Positions 30,309 to 38,869 of a DNA stretch of 47,688 nt are shown piece by piece. The stretch's first letter is position 1; each line of letters begins with the position of its first letter. The stretch lies in IMG/VR virus record IMGVR_UViG_3300022699_000210, positions 1-47,688 of that record, one strand, 5' to 3'. The notes beneath the pieces were generated by a model that searched no databases, was not told where the DNA came from, and was given only the letters and a program-made list of their open reading frames with translations. The stretch comes from a virus. The position numbers and the translations under genes were made by a program.

Positions 30309-31304
30309 ATGGCTGACACATTCACTGAAGAAGAGCTTGAAATGATGAGTGAAGAGGAGAGGCAGGCTCTTCAGGACGAGGAAGAGTCGACTGAGGAGTC
30401 GGACCAGGAAACCGAAACCGCGGAGGAGCAAATTGCGGCAGAAGAGTCGTCAGAGGAAGAGGCAGAGGAGGAGGAGAGCGGAGAAGAAGGCGGCCAAGGA
30501 ATCGAACGAGAAACAGGCGACGAAGCCCATGAGCAGGTTTCTGTAGAGGATCAGGCTGCAGCCTCTGACCAGAGCGAGGACACCCATGAGACGACACAGA
30601 CGCAGTCAGAAAAGCACCAGGCATCTCAGGAACAGTCTGCGGACCAGAGCCAAACCCAGGACCAGGAGCAGGCCCGGGAGGACCCGGATGTGGACAAACG
30701 TCAGGAGCTGAACGATCGGCTCAAGGACGTCCAGCAGAAGTTCGATGAAGGCGAGATGGCTTTCGAGGACTACCTCGAGCAGCGGGACCAGATTAAGGAC
30801 CAGATCAAGGACCTGGACCTCACGGCCAAAATCCGGGCCGAGATGGAAGCCAAGTCTCAGGAGGACGCAGCCAAGGCTGCAGAGCAGCAATGGAACCAGG
30901 ACGTGGCCACCTTCAACACGGACAACCAGGAAGCCCTCAAGGATAAGGCCCTTTACAACACCTTCGTGAAGCAGGCCAACGCCAAGCTGGCCGACTCAGA
31001 CTTCGACAACATGGGCAACCGGGAGCTCCTGGACCAAGCCCTGAAGGAAGCCAAGGCCATCAACGGCTACAAAGAGACCCCGACCAATGATGAGGTGGCC
31101 GAAGCCAGACGAAAGGCCAACGCCAAGAAGAAAGAGCAAGCTGATCAAACGCAGACCCTGGGAGACGTTCCCTCGGCTGCGGATAACGATACAGGCAAAG
31201 ATGAGTTCGCTTATCTGGAAAAGCTCTCAGGTGAAGCGCTCGAAGAGGCCCTGGCAAAGCTCTCTCCTGAACAGGAGAAGCGGTATTTGATGGGTACAGG
31301 CTGA
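30309..31304 (+). CDS. Scaffolding protein
   Basis: A 331-residue, very acidic protein (long EEESTEESDQETETAEEQ-type stretch, residues about 5-110), then a helical part with KRQELNDRLKDVQQKFDEGE and YLEQRDQIKDQIKDLDLTAK. The C terminus is short and basic at places (EARRKANAKKKEQ). Position directly before the major capsid gene and the acidic-helical composition are typical for a prohead scaffold, which is removed before packaging. Confidence 0.85.
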   Translation: MADTFTEEELEMMSEEERQALQDEEESTEESDQETETAEEQIAAEESSEEEAEEEESGEEGGQGIERETGDEAHEQVSVEDQAAASDQSEDTHETTQTQSEKHQASQEQSADQSQTQDQEQAREDPDVDKRQELNDRLKDVQQKFDEGEMAFEDYLEQRDQIKDQIKDLDLTAKIRAEMEAKSQEDAAKAAEQQWNQDVATFNTDNQEALKDKALYNTFVKQANAKLADSDFDNMGNRELLDQALKEAKAINGYKETPTNDEVAEARRKANAKKKEQADQTQTLGDVPSAADNDTGKDEFAYLEKLSGEALEEALAKLSPEQEKRYLMGTG

Positions 31305-31401
31305 GGTTCCTCTACAACCCACCTGGTCAATAATACCGGGGCAAAGGCAGCGACCCACATCCTCAACCTCATGACAATCATCAAATACGACGGAGGCTAT
31401 C

Positions 31402-32499
31402 ATGTCTAAGACGATTATCGGAGTAAATGACCCGAAAGCAGTCAAGAAGTATTCGGCATTTCTTGCCGTGGACACCAACAGGAAGTCCTACTTCACCAAG
31501 AAGTACATGGGAGGTGAGGACAGCTCCATGCCCATCCATCGGCTCATGGAACTTGAGAATGACGCCGGTGAATACATCAGCTTCGACCTGTCTGTTCAGA
31601 TGAACATGCAGCCTGTGGAAGGCGACGATGTTCTGGAAGGCAAGGAAAAGAAGCTCAAGTTCTACACTGACGGTCTCTACATCGATCAGTTGCGCGGCGG
31701 TGTGAACAGCGGCGGGCGCATGACCCGGAAGCGGACAGTTCACGATCTCCGCAAGGTCGGCCGGAACCGGCAGTCTGATTGGTGGGCCCGGGTGTTTGAC
31801 GAGCTCTTCTTCATCTACCTGTCCGGTGCCCGGGGTATCAATTCCGAGTTCAACTATCCCACCAGCTTCACCGGTTTTGCCAACAACGCCCTTTCCGCGC
31901 CTGACTCTGACCACTTGGTGGTGGCTGCAGGAAAGGAAAAGGCCACGCTGACCGACAGCGACACCTTCAGCCTGGACATCATCGACAAGGCCAAGACCTA
32001 TGCGTCGATGATGGGCGGCTCCGAGGATGCGACCCCGAAGATCCTGCCCATCATGATCGAAGGGGAGAAGCACTATGTCGCGGTGATGAACCCCTGGCAG
32101 TCCTACAACCTCCGCAAGAGCACAGACTCTGGAGATTGGCTGGACATTCAGAAGGCCATTGCCACGGCAGTTGGCAAGCAGTCCAACATCATGCGCGGCG
32201 GCCTGGGGATGCACAACAATGTGGTCCTGCAGGAGCATGAATCCCTGATCCGCTTTGATGACTACGGTTCCGGGGACAACGTCGAAGCCTGCCGGGCCCT
32301 GTTCCTGGGTGAGCAGGCCGGCGTGATCGCCTTCGGCTCCCCGGGCACCGGGCTCAGGTTCTCCTGGCACGAAGAGACCCGGGACAACGGCAACCAGCTC
32401 ATCATCACCACGTCCACCATTGTCGGGATCAAGAAGGTCACCTTCAACGGCAAGGATTACGGCGTGATGGCTCTGGATACCGCAGCCAAGAAACCGTAA
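31402..32499 (+). CDS. Major capsid protein, N4-gp56 family
   Basis: A 365-residue protein. The starts and landmarks match the N4-gp56 family: SKTIIGVNDPKAVKKYSAFL, then YFTKKYMGGEDSSMPIHRLM, FDLSVQMNMQPVEGDDVLEG, VNSGGRMTRKRTVHDLRKVG, RQSDWWARVFDELFFIYLSG and NVVLQEHESLIRFDDYG. It builds the icosahedral shell (HK97 fold). The 97-bp gap ahead of it has no gene and may hold a promoter, but none is clear. A hairpin terminator follows. Confidence 0.93.
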   Translation: MSKTIIGVNDPKAVKKYSAFLAVDTNRKSYFTKKYMGGEDSSMPIHRLMELENDAGEYISFDLSVQMNMQPVEGDDVLEGKEKKLKFYTDGLYIDQLRGGVNSGGRMTRKRTVHDLRKVGRNRQSDWWARVFDELFFIYLSGARGINSEFNYPTSFTGFANNALSAPDSDHLVVAAGKEKATLTDSDTFSLDIIDKAKTYASMMGGSEDATPKILPIMIEGEKHYVAVMNPWQSYNLRKSTDSGDWLDIQKAIATAVGKQSNIMRGGLGMHNNVVLQEHESLIRFDDYGSGDNVEACRALFLGEQAGVIAFGSPGTGLRFSWHEETRDNGNQLIITTSTIVGIKKVTFNGKDYGVMALDTAAKKP

Positions 32500-32512
32500 G
32501 CGCGGGAGTAAT

Positions 32513-32547
32513 CGAGCGCACAGGATTGTTTTCTTGTGCGCTCGTTT
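32513..32547 (+). terminator. Hairpin terminator after the capsid gene
   Basis: CGAGCGCACAGG (32513-32524) pairs with TCTTGTGCGCTCG (32532-32544), 12 pairs with one wobble, followed by TTT. The T run is short, so it may be leaky, which would favour high capsid transcript and lower read-through. Confidence 0.6.
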
Positions 32548-32583
32548 GAGGATCCTCAATTTCAAATCACGCGGAGGTAAACC

Positions 32584-33030
32584 ATGCCTGTTTTCAATAG
32601 CGACATTTCTGGGTTTCTGTATCCCCCTGCAACCTCTTCGCAGGCCGGGGTGGTCCTGGCCAGCATTGCTGAGGCCTCTTTGCCGGATTCCCTGGCTGCA
32701 AACGACCTGGTCAAGCTGAACACGCTGCCGGCCGGTCACAGGCCCCTCGACTTTCAACTGGAAGCCGAAAGCCTGGACGATGGCTCTGGCATCACCATCA
32801 GCGTGGGTGTGCTCAATGCTGACGGTGACGACCTGGTTGCCAGCACCAACTTCATCACCGACGACACCGTGGCCCAAGCAGGAGGCCTGAAGCGGGCTGA
32901 TGTTGTTGCCGGTCTCGGCCTGGCCGAAAGCACCGAGGACCGGGTGATTGCCGCCAAGATCACCACTGTGGCCGCTACGCCGGCTGCGGGGGCACTCCGG
33001 GGCAAACTGCTCTACGCGGAAAACGCCTAA
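32584..33030 (+). CDS. Capsid-associated protein (probable)
   Basis: A 148-residue protein starting behind GGAGG. It is a beta-rich, acidic-neutral domain (FNSDISGFLYPPATSSQAG, GITISVGVLNADGDDLV, AAGALRGKLLYAENA). Position after the major capsid gene suggests a decoration or head-completion protein. It ends before a hairpin terminator. Confidence 0.55.
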   Translation: MPVFNSDISGFLYPPATSSQAGVVLASIAEASLPDSLAANDLVKLNTLPAGHRPLDFQLEAESLDDGSGITISVGVLNADGDDLVASTNFITDDTVAQAGGLKRADVVAGLGLAESTEDRVIAAKITTVAATPAAGALRGKLLYAENA

Positions 33031-33045
33031 CCTGACCCCAGGCTC

Positions 33046-33077
33046 AAGGGTGGGGCTCTCCAGCCTCACCCTTTCTT
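33046..33077 (+). terminator. Hairpin terminator
   Basis: AAGGGTGGGGCT pairs with AGCCTCACCCTT (12 bp, one G-T), loop CTCC, followed by TCTT. It lies right after the decoration-like gene. Confidence 0.7.
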
Positions 33078-33093
33078 CAGCAAAGGAGACACC

Positions 33094-33513
33094 ATGCTCA
33101 TCGAGTGCAAGATCAAGCGCGAGGGCCCCACGCATGTGACTGTGGCCGGCTTTGACTACGTCTTTGCCAAGAACGAACACGGTCACAAGGTCTGCGAGGT
33201 CCTGAGCTCAGACCACCAGAGCTATTTCCTGGAGCTCAAGGACTTTGTCTTATACGAGCCCCCGAAAAAGCCGACTCTGGAGGTCCAGGAAAAGCCCAAG
33301 GAAGAGGCTGTTGTTGATTCTGAAATCACAGACCCTCAAGAAGATCCAAAAGTGGAAAACACCGATGGTTTGATTCTCAATGCCAAGGGCAACCCTTTTG
33401 CCAACGAGGCTGCCGCCAAAAGGGCAATGACCAGATATTATGATGAACACAGCGTTTTCATTGTTCCCTATGAAAACGGATATGCCCTCCAGAGGAAGGA
33501 CAGTGCTGAATGA
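33094..33513 (+). CDS. Small protein with a domain also repeated in the giant protein
   Basis: A 139-residue protein starting behind AAAGGAG. The N-terminal part is a beta sandwich (FDYVFAKNEHGHKVCEVLS), then a Lys/Glu/Pro linker, then NPFANEAAAKRAMTRYYDEH and FIVPYENGYALQRK. That C-terminal alpha-beta unit has the same pattern as two tandem units in the protein that starts at 41827 (KKEAQKEANRL then GGYILQP). It overlaps the adaptor gene by 4 nt. Perhaps a virion linker protein. Confidence 0.55.
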   Translation: MLIECKIKREGPTHVTVAGFDYVFAKNEHGHKVCEVLSSDHQSYFLELKDFVLYEPPKKPTLEVQEKPKEEAVVDSEITDPQEDPKVENTDGLILNAKGNPFANEAAAKRAMTRYYDEHSVFIVPYENGYALQRKDSAE

Positions 33514-34154
33514 ACACCAAGGATTTATTAAACAAGGTCCAGCTCAAGCTCGAAGATGATTCCTACACCAGGCGCAATCTCTTGGAGCGCATGAACAATG
33601 GTCTTGTCTATGTCGCCGGCCACATGCCCCTGCCCAAGCTGCAGGTCACGGCTGACGTGGACACCGTGCTGGGCCTGGACTTTGTGGCAATGCCGGATGA
33701 TTTCCAGCACAACCTCTTCTCTGTCTACAACGCTTCCAGGTCATGGAAATGCACGATTCTCTACAGCCGGCGCACCATGGAAGAGCTCTTTAACCGTCCA
33801 GATGAAGATGGCCCGGTCAGCAATGTGGTCGATGAGGGCGATGTCCTTTACTACCGCCGGATCCCAAAAGAAATAGAAACCCTGACCCTGAAGTACAACG
33901 CTTTCCCTGCGGCCCTCCTAGACCAGAACGACAGCGTTCCTGAGTGCCTGCCCCGAAACCTGCACGAACATCTCCTGGTCAACTATGTCCTGGCTGATGT
34001 CTTTTCCGAGATTGAGGACGGCATCGACGGCGCGAAAACCAACACTGACTTCTACTGGAACGAGTTCCTGAGCTCCTACACTTCGCTCGAAGGGTTCTAT
34101 CCGGGCGTTGCCAGGACAAAGCGGTTTATCCCCCGCAGGATTTCGTTCTTCTAA
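33510..34154 (+). CDS. Head-tail adaptor or connector protein
   Basis: A 214-residue protein. It starts with a helical part MNTKDLLNKVQLKLEDDSYT, then RRNLLERMNNGLVYVAGHMP, and continues with mixed beta strands (TLTLKYNAFPAALLDQNDS) and LPRNLHEHLLVNYVLADVFS. The position after the capsid block and the fold pattern suit the P22 gp4-like adaptors that attach to the portal. It overlaps its upstream neighbour by 4 nt. Confidence 0.7.
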   Translation: MNTKDLLNKVQLKLEDDSYTRRNLLERMNNGLVYVAGHMPLPKLQVTADVDTVLGLDFVAMPDDFQHNLFSVYNASRSWKCTILYSRRTMEELFNRPDEDGPVSNVVDEGDVLYYRRIPKEIETLTLKYNAFPAALLDQNDSVPECLPRNLHEHLLVNYVLADVFSEIEDGIDGAKTNTDFYWNEFLSSYTSLEGFYPGVARTKRFIPRRISFF

Positions 34155-34163
34155 AGGATTCAC

Positions 34164-34364
34164 ATGTCCGAGCAAGAAAAAGAGCACACACAGGAGTTGA
34201 ACGAGAGGATTCAGCAAGTGGTCAACCGGATGGCGGTCCTGGTGGGAGCCTATCACGCTCAGGGGCTCTCCGGTGAGATGCGCTTCAGGATCCGGTTCGA
34301 GGACGGCGAGGTCACGGACAACGGATATGAAGAAGCCATACGCCCGAGGCTGAACGATGGCTAA
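34164..34364 (+). CDS. Small virion-region protein
   Basis: A 66-residue protein: a helix (QELNERIQQVVNRMAVLVG) followed by RFRIRFEDGEVTDNGYEEA. Its beta half mirrors that of the 24869-25066 product. It overlaps the next gene by 8 nt. Role unknown. Confidence 0.5.
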   Translation: MSEQEKEHTQELNERIQQVVNRMAVLVGAYHAQGLSGEMRFRIRFEDGEVTDNGYEEAIRPRLNDG

Positions 34365-35265
34365 GACGAAGCGGATCTTTGCCGGCGCGACTGGGCTGAT
34401 CACAAAGACGGATCCTGTCCGGGCAGGGATCGACTGGAAGTCTCTCCTTGTCGATCTGCCTGTGGCCGTCAATATCGACATCTCTGATTCTTACAGGCCA
34501 GGCCGAAGGAAGGGTTATGTTCAAAAAGTCTCTACGCCGGCTCACTCTGTTTTCTGCGATGGCGGCCATTGTCTGCTCGTATGTGGTCCTTACCTCTGCC
34601 GGCTGGCTTCTGACTATTCGATGATCCCAATTCACACCCTCATGTTTCCGGATGCGAAGATGCGTTATGTGCAGGTAGGAGACGAGATTTACTTCTCGAA
34701 CACACATGACTTGGGCATCTACGAGAATGGGGCGGTCAAAGCCTGGGCTGCAGGAGAAACCCCGGAAAACTGGCAGCAGGCAGGATACAACTTCCAGGAC
34801 CCTTTGCCGGCGCGGCACCTGGAGTATTACAACGGCCGGCTGTTCCTCGCGTATTCCAACTATGTGATCTATTCGCAGGAATGGGCCTACTCCTGGTTTG
34901 ACCGCCTGCACAACACCCTGCCGTTCAGGGGCAAGGTGAGGATGATCAGGCGCACCACAGACGGCCTCTATGTGGGCAATGACCAAGGGGTTTTCTTTTG
35001 CGGCGGCGCTGGTCCTGACGAGTTCATGGTCAGACAGGTCGCTCAGGAGCCGCCTATCGAGCATACCGATGTCCGGGTCCGAATCGAGGACTTCCTGGAA
35101 TCGAGCGGAGAGGCGGCAATGTGGACTTCAAAAGCGGGTGTGTGCTTTGGAGGGCCACAAGGCATGTATATCAACCTGACCGAGGACAGGGTGGACCTGC
35201 CGCCGGCGCTCAAAGGGTGCGCGGTGGTCAAGGACCGGAACTATCTGAGCATCCTCAAACTGTAG
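34357..35265 (+). CDS. Tail stabilisation protein, beta-propeller-like (gp10-type)
   Basis: A 302-residue protein with repeated short strands and turns: VFCDGGHCLLVCGPYLCRLA, RYVQVGDEIYFSNTHDLGIY, HLEYYNGRLFLAYSNYVIYS, TTDGLYVGNDQGVFFCGGAG, EAAMWTSKAGVCFGGPQGMY. Four-stranded blades arranged like that, next to the adaptor, resemble the propeller-type tail stabiliser of podoviruses (P22 gp10 style). It caps the portal/adaptor and holds the genome. Confidence 0.6.
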   Translation: MAKTKRIFAGATGLITKTDPVRAGIDWKSLLVDLPVAVNIDISDSYRPGRRKGYVQKVSTPAHSVFCDGGHCLLVCGPYLCRLASDYSMIPIHTLMFPDAKMRYVQVGDEIYFSNTHDLGIYENGAVKAWAAGETPENWQQAGYNFQDPLPARHLEYYNGRLFLAYSNYVIYSQEWAYSWFDRLHNTLPFRGKVRMIRRTTDGLYVGNDQGVFFCGGAGPDEFMVRQVAQEPPIEHTDVRVRIEDFLESSGEAAMWTSKAGVCFGGPQGMYINLTEDRVDLPPALKGCAVVKDRNYLSILKL

Positions 35266-35286
35266 CATCCTTCGGAGGTAAGACTT

Positions 35287-36030
35287 ATGGCTCTCAGGCT
35301 TTCCACAGGGCTGCGAAACGCTCTGCTTGATAAGACCCCGCAGTTTTCAGACTTGAGCAAGCTCATCGTGGACGCTGCCGGGAACATGGACTTTGTCCCT
35401 TCAGGGTCCAGCGGATCCGGGAACCCGGAAATTCAGAACACGGTGGACGATCTCAGCGTGTTCGCTGCCGGGGATATCGTTCAGGTCTACGGCTCGGCCA
35501 GCAATGACGGCACCTATGTCGTGACATCGGTCACTGCCGATACCCTGCAGGTCCAGGAAGAGGTTGTCAGCGAGACCGGCCAGACCTGCTTCCTTGGGGT
35601 GGTCCATGGCGGCGCTCTCAAGGACATCTTCAAGAACGGCGTCATGAAGATCTTTGCCGGCAGCCAGCCCGCGTCTGCGAGTGAGGATGAGAGCGGGTAC
35701 ACCGAGCTCTGTCAGATCACCATGGGAAGCGGCGCGTTCACGGCCAACCAGGGCCAGAACGGCATCAACTTCGGGGATGCTGCAAACGGCACCCTGACCA
35801 AGAAGGCTGGAGAGACCTGGTCCGGGACAAACGGTGCTACCGGAGTGGCCGGATGGTTTCGGTTTTACTCAAACGCCATGGACACCGGGGCTGAGTCGGG
35901 CGGCGACAAGGTGCGCTTTGACGGCGCGGTGGCTACCAGCGGCGCTCAGTTGAATATGAGCTCAACCTCTCTGTCGAGTGGTGCGACAACCACGATCACC
36001 AACTTCTCTGTCTCACTGCCCTCTTCCTAA
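35287..36030 (+). CDS. Tail or appendage structural protein
   Basis: A 247-residue protein beginning MALRLSTGLRNALLDKTPQF. It has NTVDDLSVFAAGDIVQVYGS with TYVVTSVTADTLQVQEEVVS (one small beta domain), then IFKNGVMKIFAGSQPASASE, and a Ser/Gly/Thr-rich C-terminal beta part. Similar proteins occur in many phages just after head-tail joining proteins; no exact role. A strong terminator follows. Confidence 0.6.
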   Translation: MALRLSTGLRNALLDKTPQFSDLSKLIVDAAGNMDFVPSGSSGSGNPEIQNTVDDLSVFAAGDIVQVYGSASNDGTYVVTSVTADTLQVQEEVVSETGQTCFLGVVHGGALKDIFKNGVMKIFAGSQPASASEDESGYTELCQITMGSGAFTANQGQNGINFGDAANGTLTKKAGETWSGTNGATGVAGWFRFYSNAMDTGAESGGDKVRFDGAVATSGAQLNMSSTSLSSGATTTITNFSVSLPSS

Positions 36031-36039
36031 GCTGCAGCG

Positions 36040-36064
36040 GGGCTGCCTTCGGGCAGCCCTTTTT
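36040..36064 (+). terminator. Strong intrinsic terminator
   Basis: GGGCTGCC, loop TTCG, GGCAGCCC then five T residues: an 8-bp perfect stem closed by a stable UUCG tetraloop. It ends the unit before the CAP-domain gene. Confidence 0.9.
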
Positions 36065-36075
36065 CGAGGGCCTGC

Positions 36076-37833
36076 ATGCACACCAGAGTGTTTCTCCATG
36101 GCAATATCGAGCTTGCCAAACGATACCACTTCATAGCAAGCCGGCTCCTGCTTGATATCACTCTGCGGGAGATGGGCTTTCAAAACCTCCTTATTTATCG
36201 ACGCAGATTCAAGCTTGAATACGGCATCGAGGTCGTGATCCGGGTTCAGCACTCGATGCGGGTTATTCACATCACGGCGCCGCACATGCCGGTGGCAGGG
36301 AAAAAGCCCATCAAGCCGGAAGAGCTCTATGTCCTGGTGTTCCTCGGAGACGAGCAGGTGGGCTATCACTTCTTTCTCTGGGGCGTGATGGAGAACGCTA
36401 TGTATGGGCAGATCGAGACGGCAGAGACCCTGGAAGAGATCGAGACCAGGTACCAATACTTGAGACAGGAAATAGCCATTATCCAGCAAATGACAGTGGG
36501 TACAGCGGAGCAGGACTTTTCCGGGTTTGATCTCACCTGCACGGCTCCCTGCACGGTGTACCAGCAAAACGTCTACACGCACCCTGTCGAGGGCTCTGAA
36601 TGGGATGACCGGCTGACCTACCAGGCCGGCACCTACGAGGGAACAAGCGGGGAGATTTTTGAATATGAGCTCTGGCAGTGGATCATCGACTTCTATGACA
36701 CCTACTTCCCTTACTTCTGTGCCAGCAACCTCTTTGAAATGAGGACCCCGGACCAGCTCGGCCAGATGGGATACCTCAAGGTCAGGCTGAACCGCTACTA
36801 TCAGATCGATGTGGACGAAGAGGGGATTCCGGCCTACTTCGCGGCATCCTCGATTTCCTATGACAGCCCCCTTGGCCTGGTCGAGTGCATCCATGGGGAT
36901 CCGCATCCTGAAAGTCAGGCCACGGATGATGATTACTCCTATGTCTGGGGCAGGGGCCCGGATAACTCGGTTGAGTGTATTGCCGGGAACACCCTTGTGC
37001 CCTTCACTTTCGACAAGCGGGCAGACGGCGGGCCTGACTGGCAGAACTCGGACTTCCGGGTCAAGCGGACTTTTGACAACGGGTATTACCTGGACGTGCC
37101 CAGCATGTTCCAGATCTACACGGTTTCTTTCTGGGAGTTTCAAGGCGATTACGATTGGGTTGATTGCGATGTGGATGAGACGTTCAGGCAGCATCTCATC
37201 TTCGTGGCGGCGGCATGCGGCCTGGGTCTGGGCGATCCTACCATACAGGAGAGAAACCCGGACTTCGAGACGGCCATCAAGGACCTGATCCTTCAGGCCC
37301 ACACCGACCAGCTCGCGGCCGGCAGCATCACTGACGAGGACTCCTATCGGGGCTACATCAAGGGCTATTACACCCAGATCTTTTACGACCCCGCGAAAGA
37401 CGATCCGCTTCATCTCAAGAAGAAGGAGATGCTTGGCTATGTCAATGCCGCCCGGGCAGAAAACGGAGCGGATCCTTTGCGGCTCAACCCGGACCTGGCC
37501 AACGCGGCCATCCGACACGCCCAGGACCTGGCAGAAACCCAGTCCAGCGGCCATATCGGCAGCGATGGATCAACGGCCGAGGACCGGATCCTCGATTCCG
37601 GGTATGCGGTCAACGGCCGGCAGACAGGGAACGTGCTCTACGGTGAGAACGCGGCCCAGAACGAGGGCGGTTCTACCCATGACGTGTATGTGGCATGGAA
37701 GAACTCAAGCGAAGGCCACTGGGAGACCATGATCGACCCGGCATATCAGGAGACAGGCTTCGGCATCTTCTATGATGTCGATGGCATGGAATACTGGGTT
37801 GAAACCTTCGGGTACAACCCGAACAATCAATGA
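36076..37833 (+). CDS. Virion protein with a C-terminal CAP (SCP/PR-1) domain
   Basis: A 585-residue protein. The N-terminal 430 residues look like a phage-specific part, with SRLLLDITLREMGFQNLLIY, a central region with many Tyr, Trp and Phe, and DETFRQHLIFVAAACGLGLG. From about 446 a CAP domain starts: KKEMLGYVNAARAENGADPL, LNPDLANAAIRHAQDLAETQ, SGHIGSDGSTAEDRIL, NVLYGENAAQNEGG, YVAWKNSSEGHWETMIDPA and ETGFGIFYDVDG. His of SGHIG, Glu of YGENA and His of EGHWE are the usual CAP-cavity residues. CAP domains are known in bacterial and eukaryotic secreted proteins; in a phage virion they may act on the cell surface. Starts 12 bp after the terminator. Confidence 0.85.
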   Translation: MHTRVFLHGNIELAKRYHFIASRLLLDITLREMGFQNLLIYRRRFKLEYGIEVVIRVQHSMRVIHITAPHMPVAGKKPIKPEELYVLVFLGDEQVGYHFFLWGVMENAMYGQIETAETLEEIETRYQYLRQEIAIIQQMTVGTAEQDFSGFDLTCTAPCTVYQQNVYTHPVEGSEWDDRLTYQAGTYEGTSGEIFEYELWQWIIDFYDTYFPYFCASNLFEMRTPDQLGQMGYLKVRLNRYYQIDVDEEGIPAYFAASSISYDSPLGLVECIHGDPHPESQATDDDYSYVWGRGPDNSVECIAGNTLVPFTFDKRADGGPDWQNSDFRVKRTFDNGYYLDVPSMFQIYTVSFWEFQGDYDWVDCDVDETFRQHLIFVAAACGLGLGDPTIQERNPDFETAIKDLILQAHTDQLAAGSITDEDSYRGYIKGYYTQIFYDPAKDDPLHLKKKEMLGYVNAARAENGADPLRLNPDLANAAIRHAQDLAETQSSGHIGSDGSTAEDRILDSGYAVNGRQTGNVLYGENAAQNEGGSTHDVYVAWKNSSEGHWETMIDPAYQETGFGIFYDVDGMEYWVETFGYNPNNQ

Positions 37834-37844
37834 TGAGGTGATCC

Positions 37845-38387
37845 ATGGCAGAAGGCTGGATTCAACTACCTGCACTCACGGCCTCCGCCTATGACGATAG
37901 CTGGCCCCAGGTGCATATCCTGGCAGACGGCGTTTGTGAGCTGCCAGGGTTCGAGGCAGAGGGGCAAGTCGCTGATGTTGCCTATGACCGGACGGCACAA
38001 AGCGACATGGCCCTTCCTGCCCTGGAGATGTCAGCTCAAGGCCAGGCGTTGGTCACTGTCACCGGTGTTTGTGAGCAGGACCTGCCAGGCATGGAGCTCG
38101 ATGCTGACGGCACAACAGGCCGCGCAGCCGAGGGAGAGGTCACGCTCAGGGCTTTTCTCTCTGCGGGCGAGGCAGAGCTCGGCCAGATTTGTGAAGCCGC
38201 TGTGAGGCTTCCCAGGCTTCGCTGTGAGGGGCTGGAGACGCCCGCCCCTGCAGAGGGGTCTGCAGCTCTTACGCTCCCCTCTCTGGAGCTCACAGGCCTC
38301 ATTCCCGGCCTTGGAGTTTCGCAGGCAGAACGTTCCGTGCTGCTCCAGTGGCAGGATGAAGGGAGGAACTGGGCATGGCTGGACTAG
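37845..38387 (+). CDS. Repeat protein with LPxLE motif
   Basis: A 180-residue protein built from about 7-8 copies of a roughly 22-residue unit whose core is LPxLxxxG or similar: LPALTASAY, LPGFEAEG, LPALEMSAQG, LPGMELDADG, LRAFLSAGEA, LPRLRCEG, LPSLELTG. Gly and acidic residues separate the units, suggesting a long beta arm or spiral. It overlaps the next gene by 13 nt. Probably part of a tail appendage. Confidence 0.65.
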   Translation: MAEGWIQLPALTASAYDDSWPQVHILADGVCELPGFEAEGQVADVAYDRTAQSDMALPALEMSAQGQALVTVTGVCEQDLPGMELDADGTTGRAAEGEVTLRAFLSAGEAELGQICEAAVRLPRLRCEGLETPAPAEGSAALTLPSLELTGLIPGLGVSQAERSVLLQWQDEGRNWAWLD

Positions 38388-38854
38388 GACTCAAAATCAA
38401 TCTCAGAAACAGGGCCCTGACCCAGTACACCAACTGGGATTTCGACTCCATGACCATGTTTGGTGGCAAGGCAATCGGCGTGGGACCGGGTGGCGTGTTC
38501 GAGCTCTGGCAGGGAGACACGGACAATGGGAACGACATCGATGCCCGCATGGACCTGCCGGAAACCGACCTGGGCACGTCCTACAACAAACGGCTGCGCT
38601 CTCTGTTTTTGGGCTGCAGGGCTGACGGAGCTCTGCGGGTGACGGTGATCGACGACGAGGAAAAGGAAGCCGTTTACACCGCATATCCTCTCCGGGCCAA
38701 CAGGCAGGGCGTGATCAAGGTCTCGGCCGGCCGGAACCATAACAAGGGCTGTTACTTCACGCTGAGGATCGAGAACGTGGACGGCTCGGACTTTGACCTG
38801 GACTTCATCGAGGTCCTGCCCATCATCCTGAACCGGAGACCGGGGCGCTTCTAA
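38375..38854 (+). CDS. Appendage structural protein
   Basis: A 159-residue protein: NLRNRALTQYTNWDFDSMTM, then GGKAIGVGPGGVFELWQGDT, KRLRSLFLGCRADGALRVTV and a C-terminal LDFIEVLPIILNRRPGRF. A single beta-sandwich-like domain. Such proteins lie together with LPxLE repeat proteins in many phages and probably cooperate with them. Location in virion unknown. Confidence 0.6.
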   Translation: MAGLGLKINLRNRALTQYTNWDFDSMTMFGGKAIGVGPGGVFELWQGDTDNGNDIDARMDLPETDLGTSYNKRLRSLFLGCRADGALRVTVIDDEEKEAVYTAYPLRANRQGVIKVSAGRNHNKGCYFTLRIENVDGSDFDLDFIEVLPIILNRRPGRF

Positions 38855-38869
38855 GAAAGGGGGAACATC

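Noticed and set aside
31381-33186. A 601-codon minus-strand open frame opposite the capsid gene
   Set aside because: It mirrors the GC-biased third positions of the capsid and decoration genes and has no motif.
36013-37554. A 513-codon minus-strand open frame opposite the CAP-domain gene
   Set aside because: Antisense shadow; the plus strand has the conserved domain.
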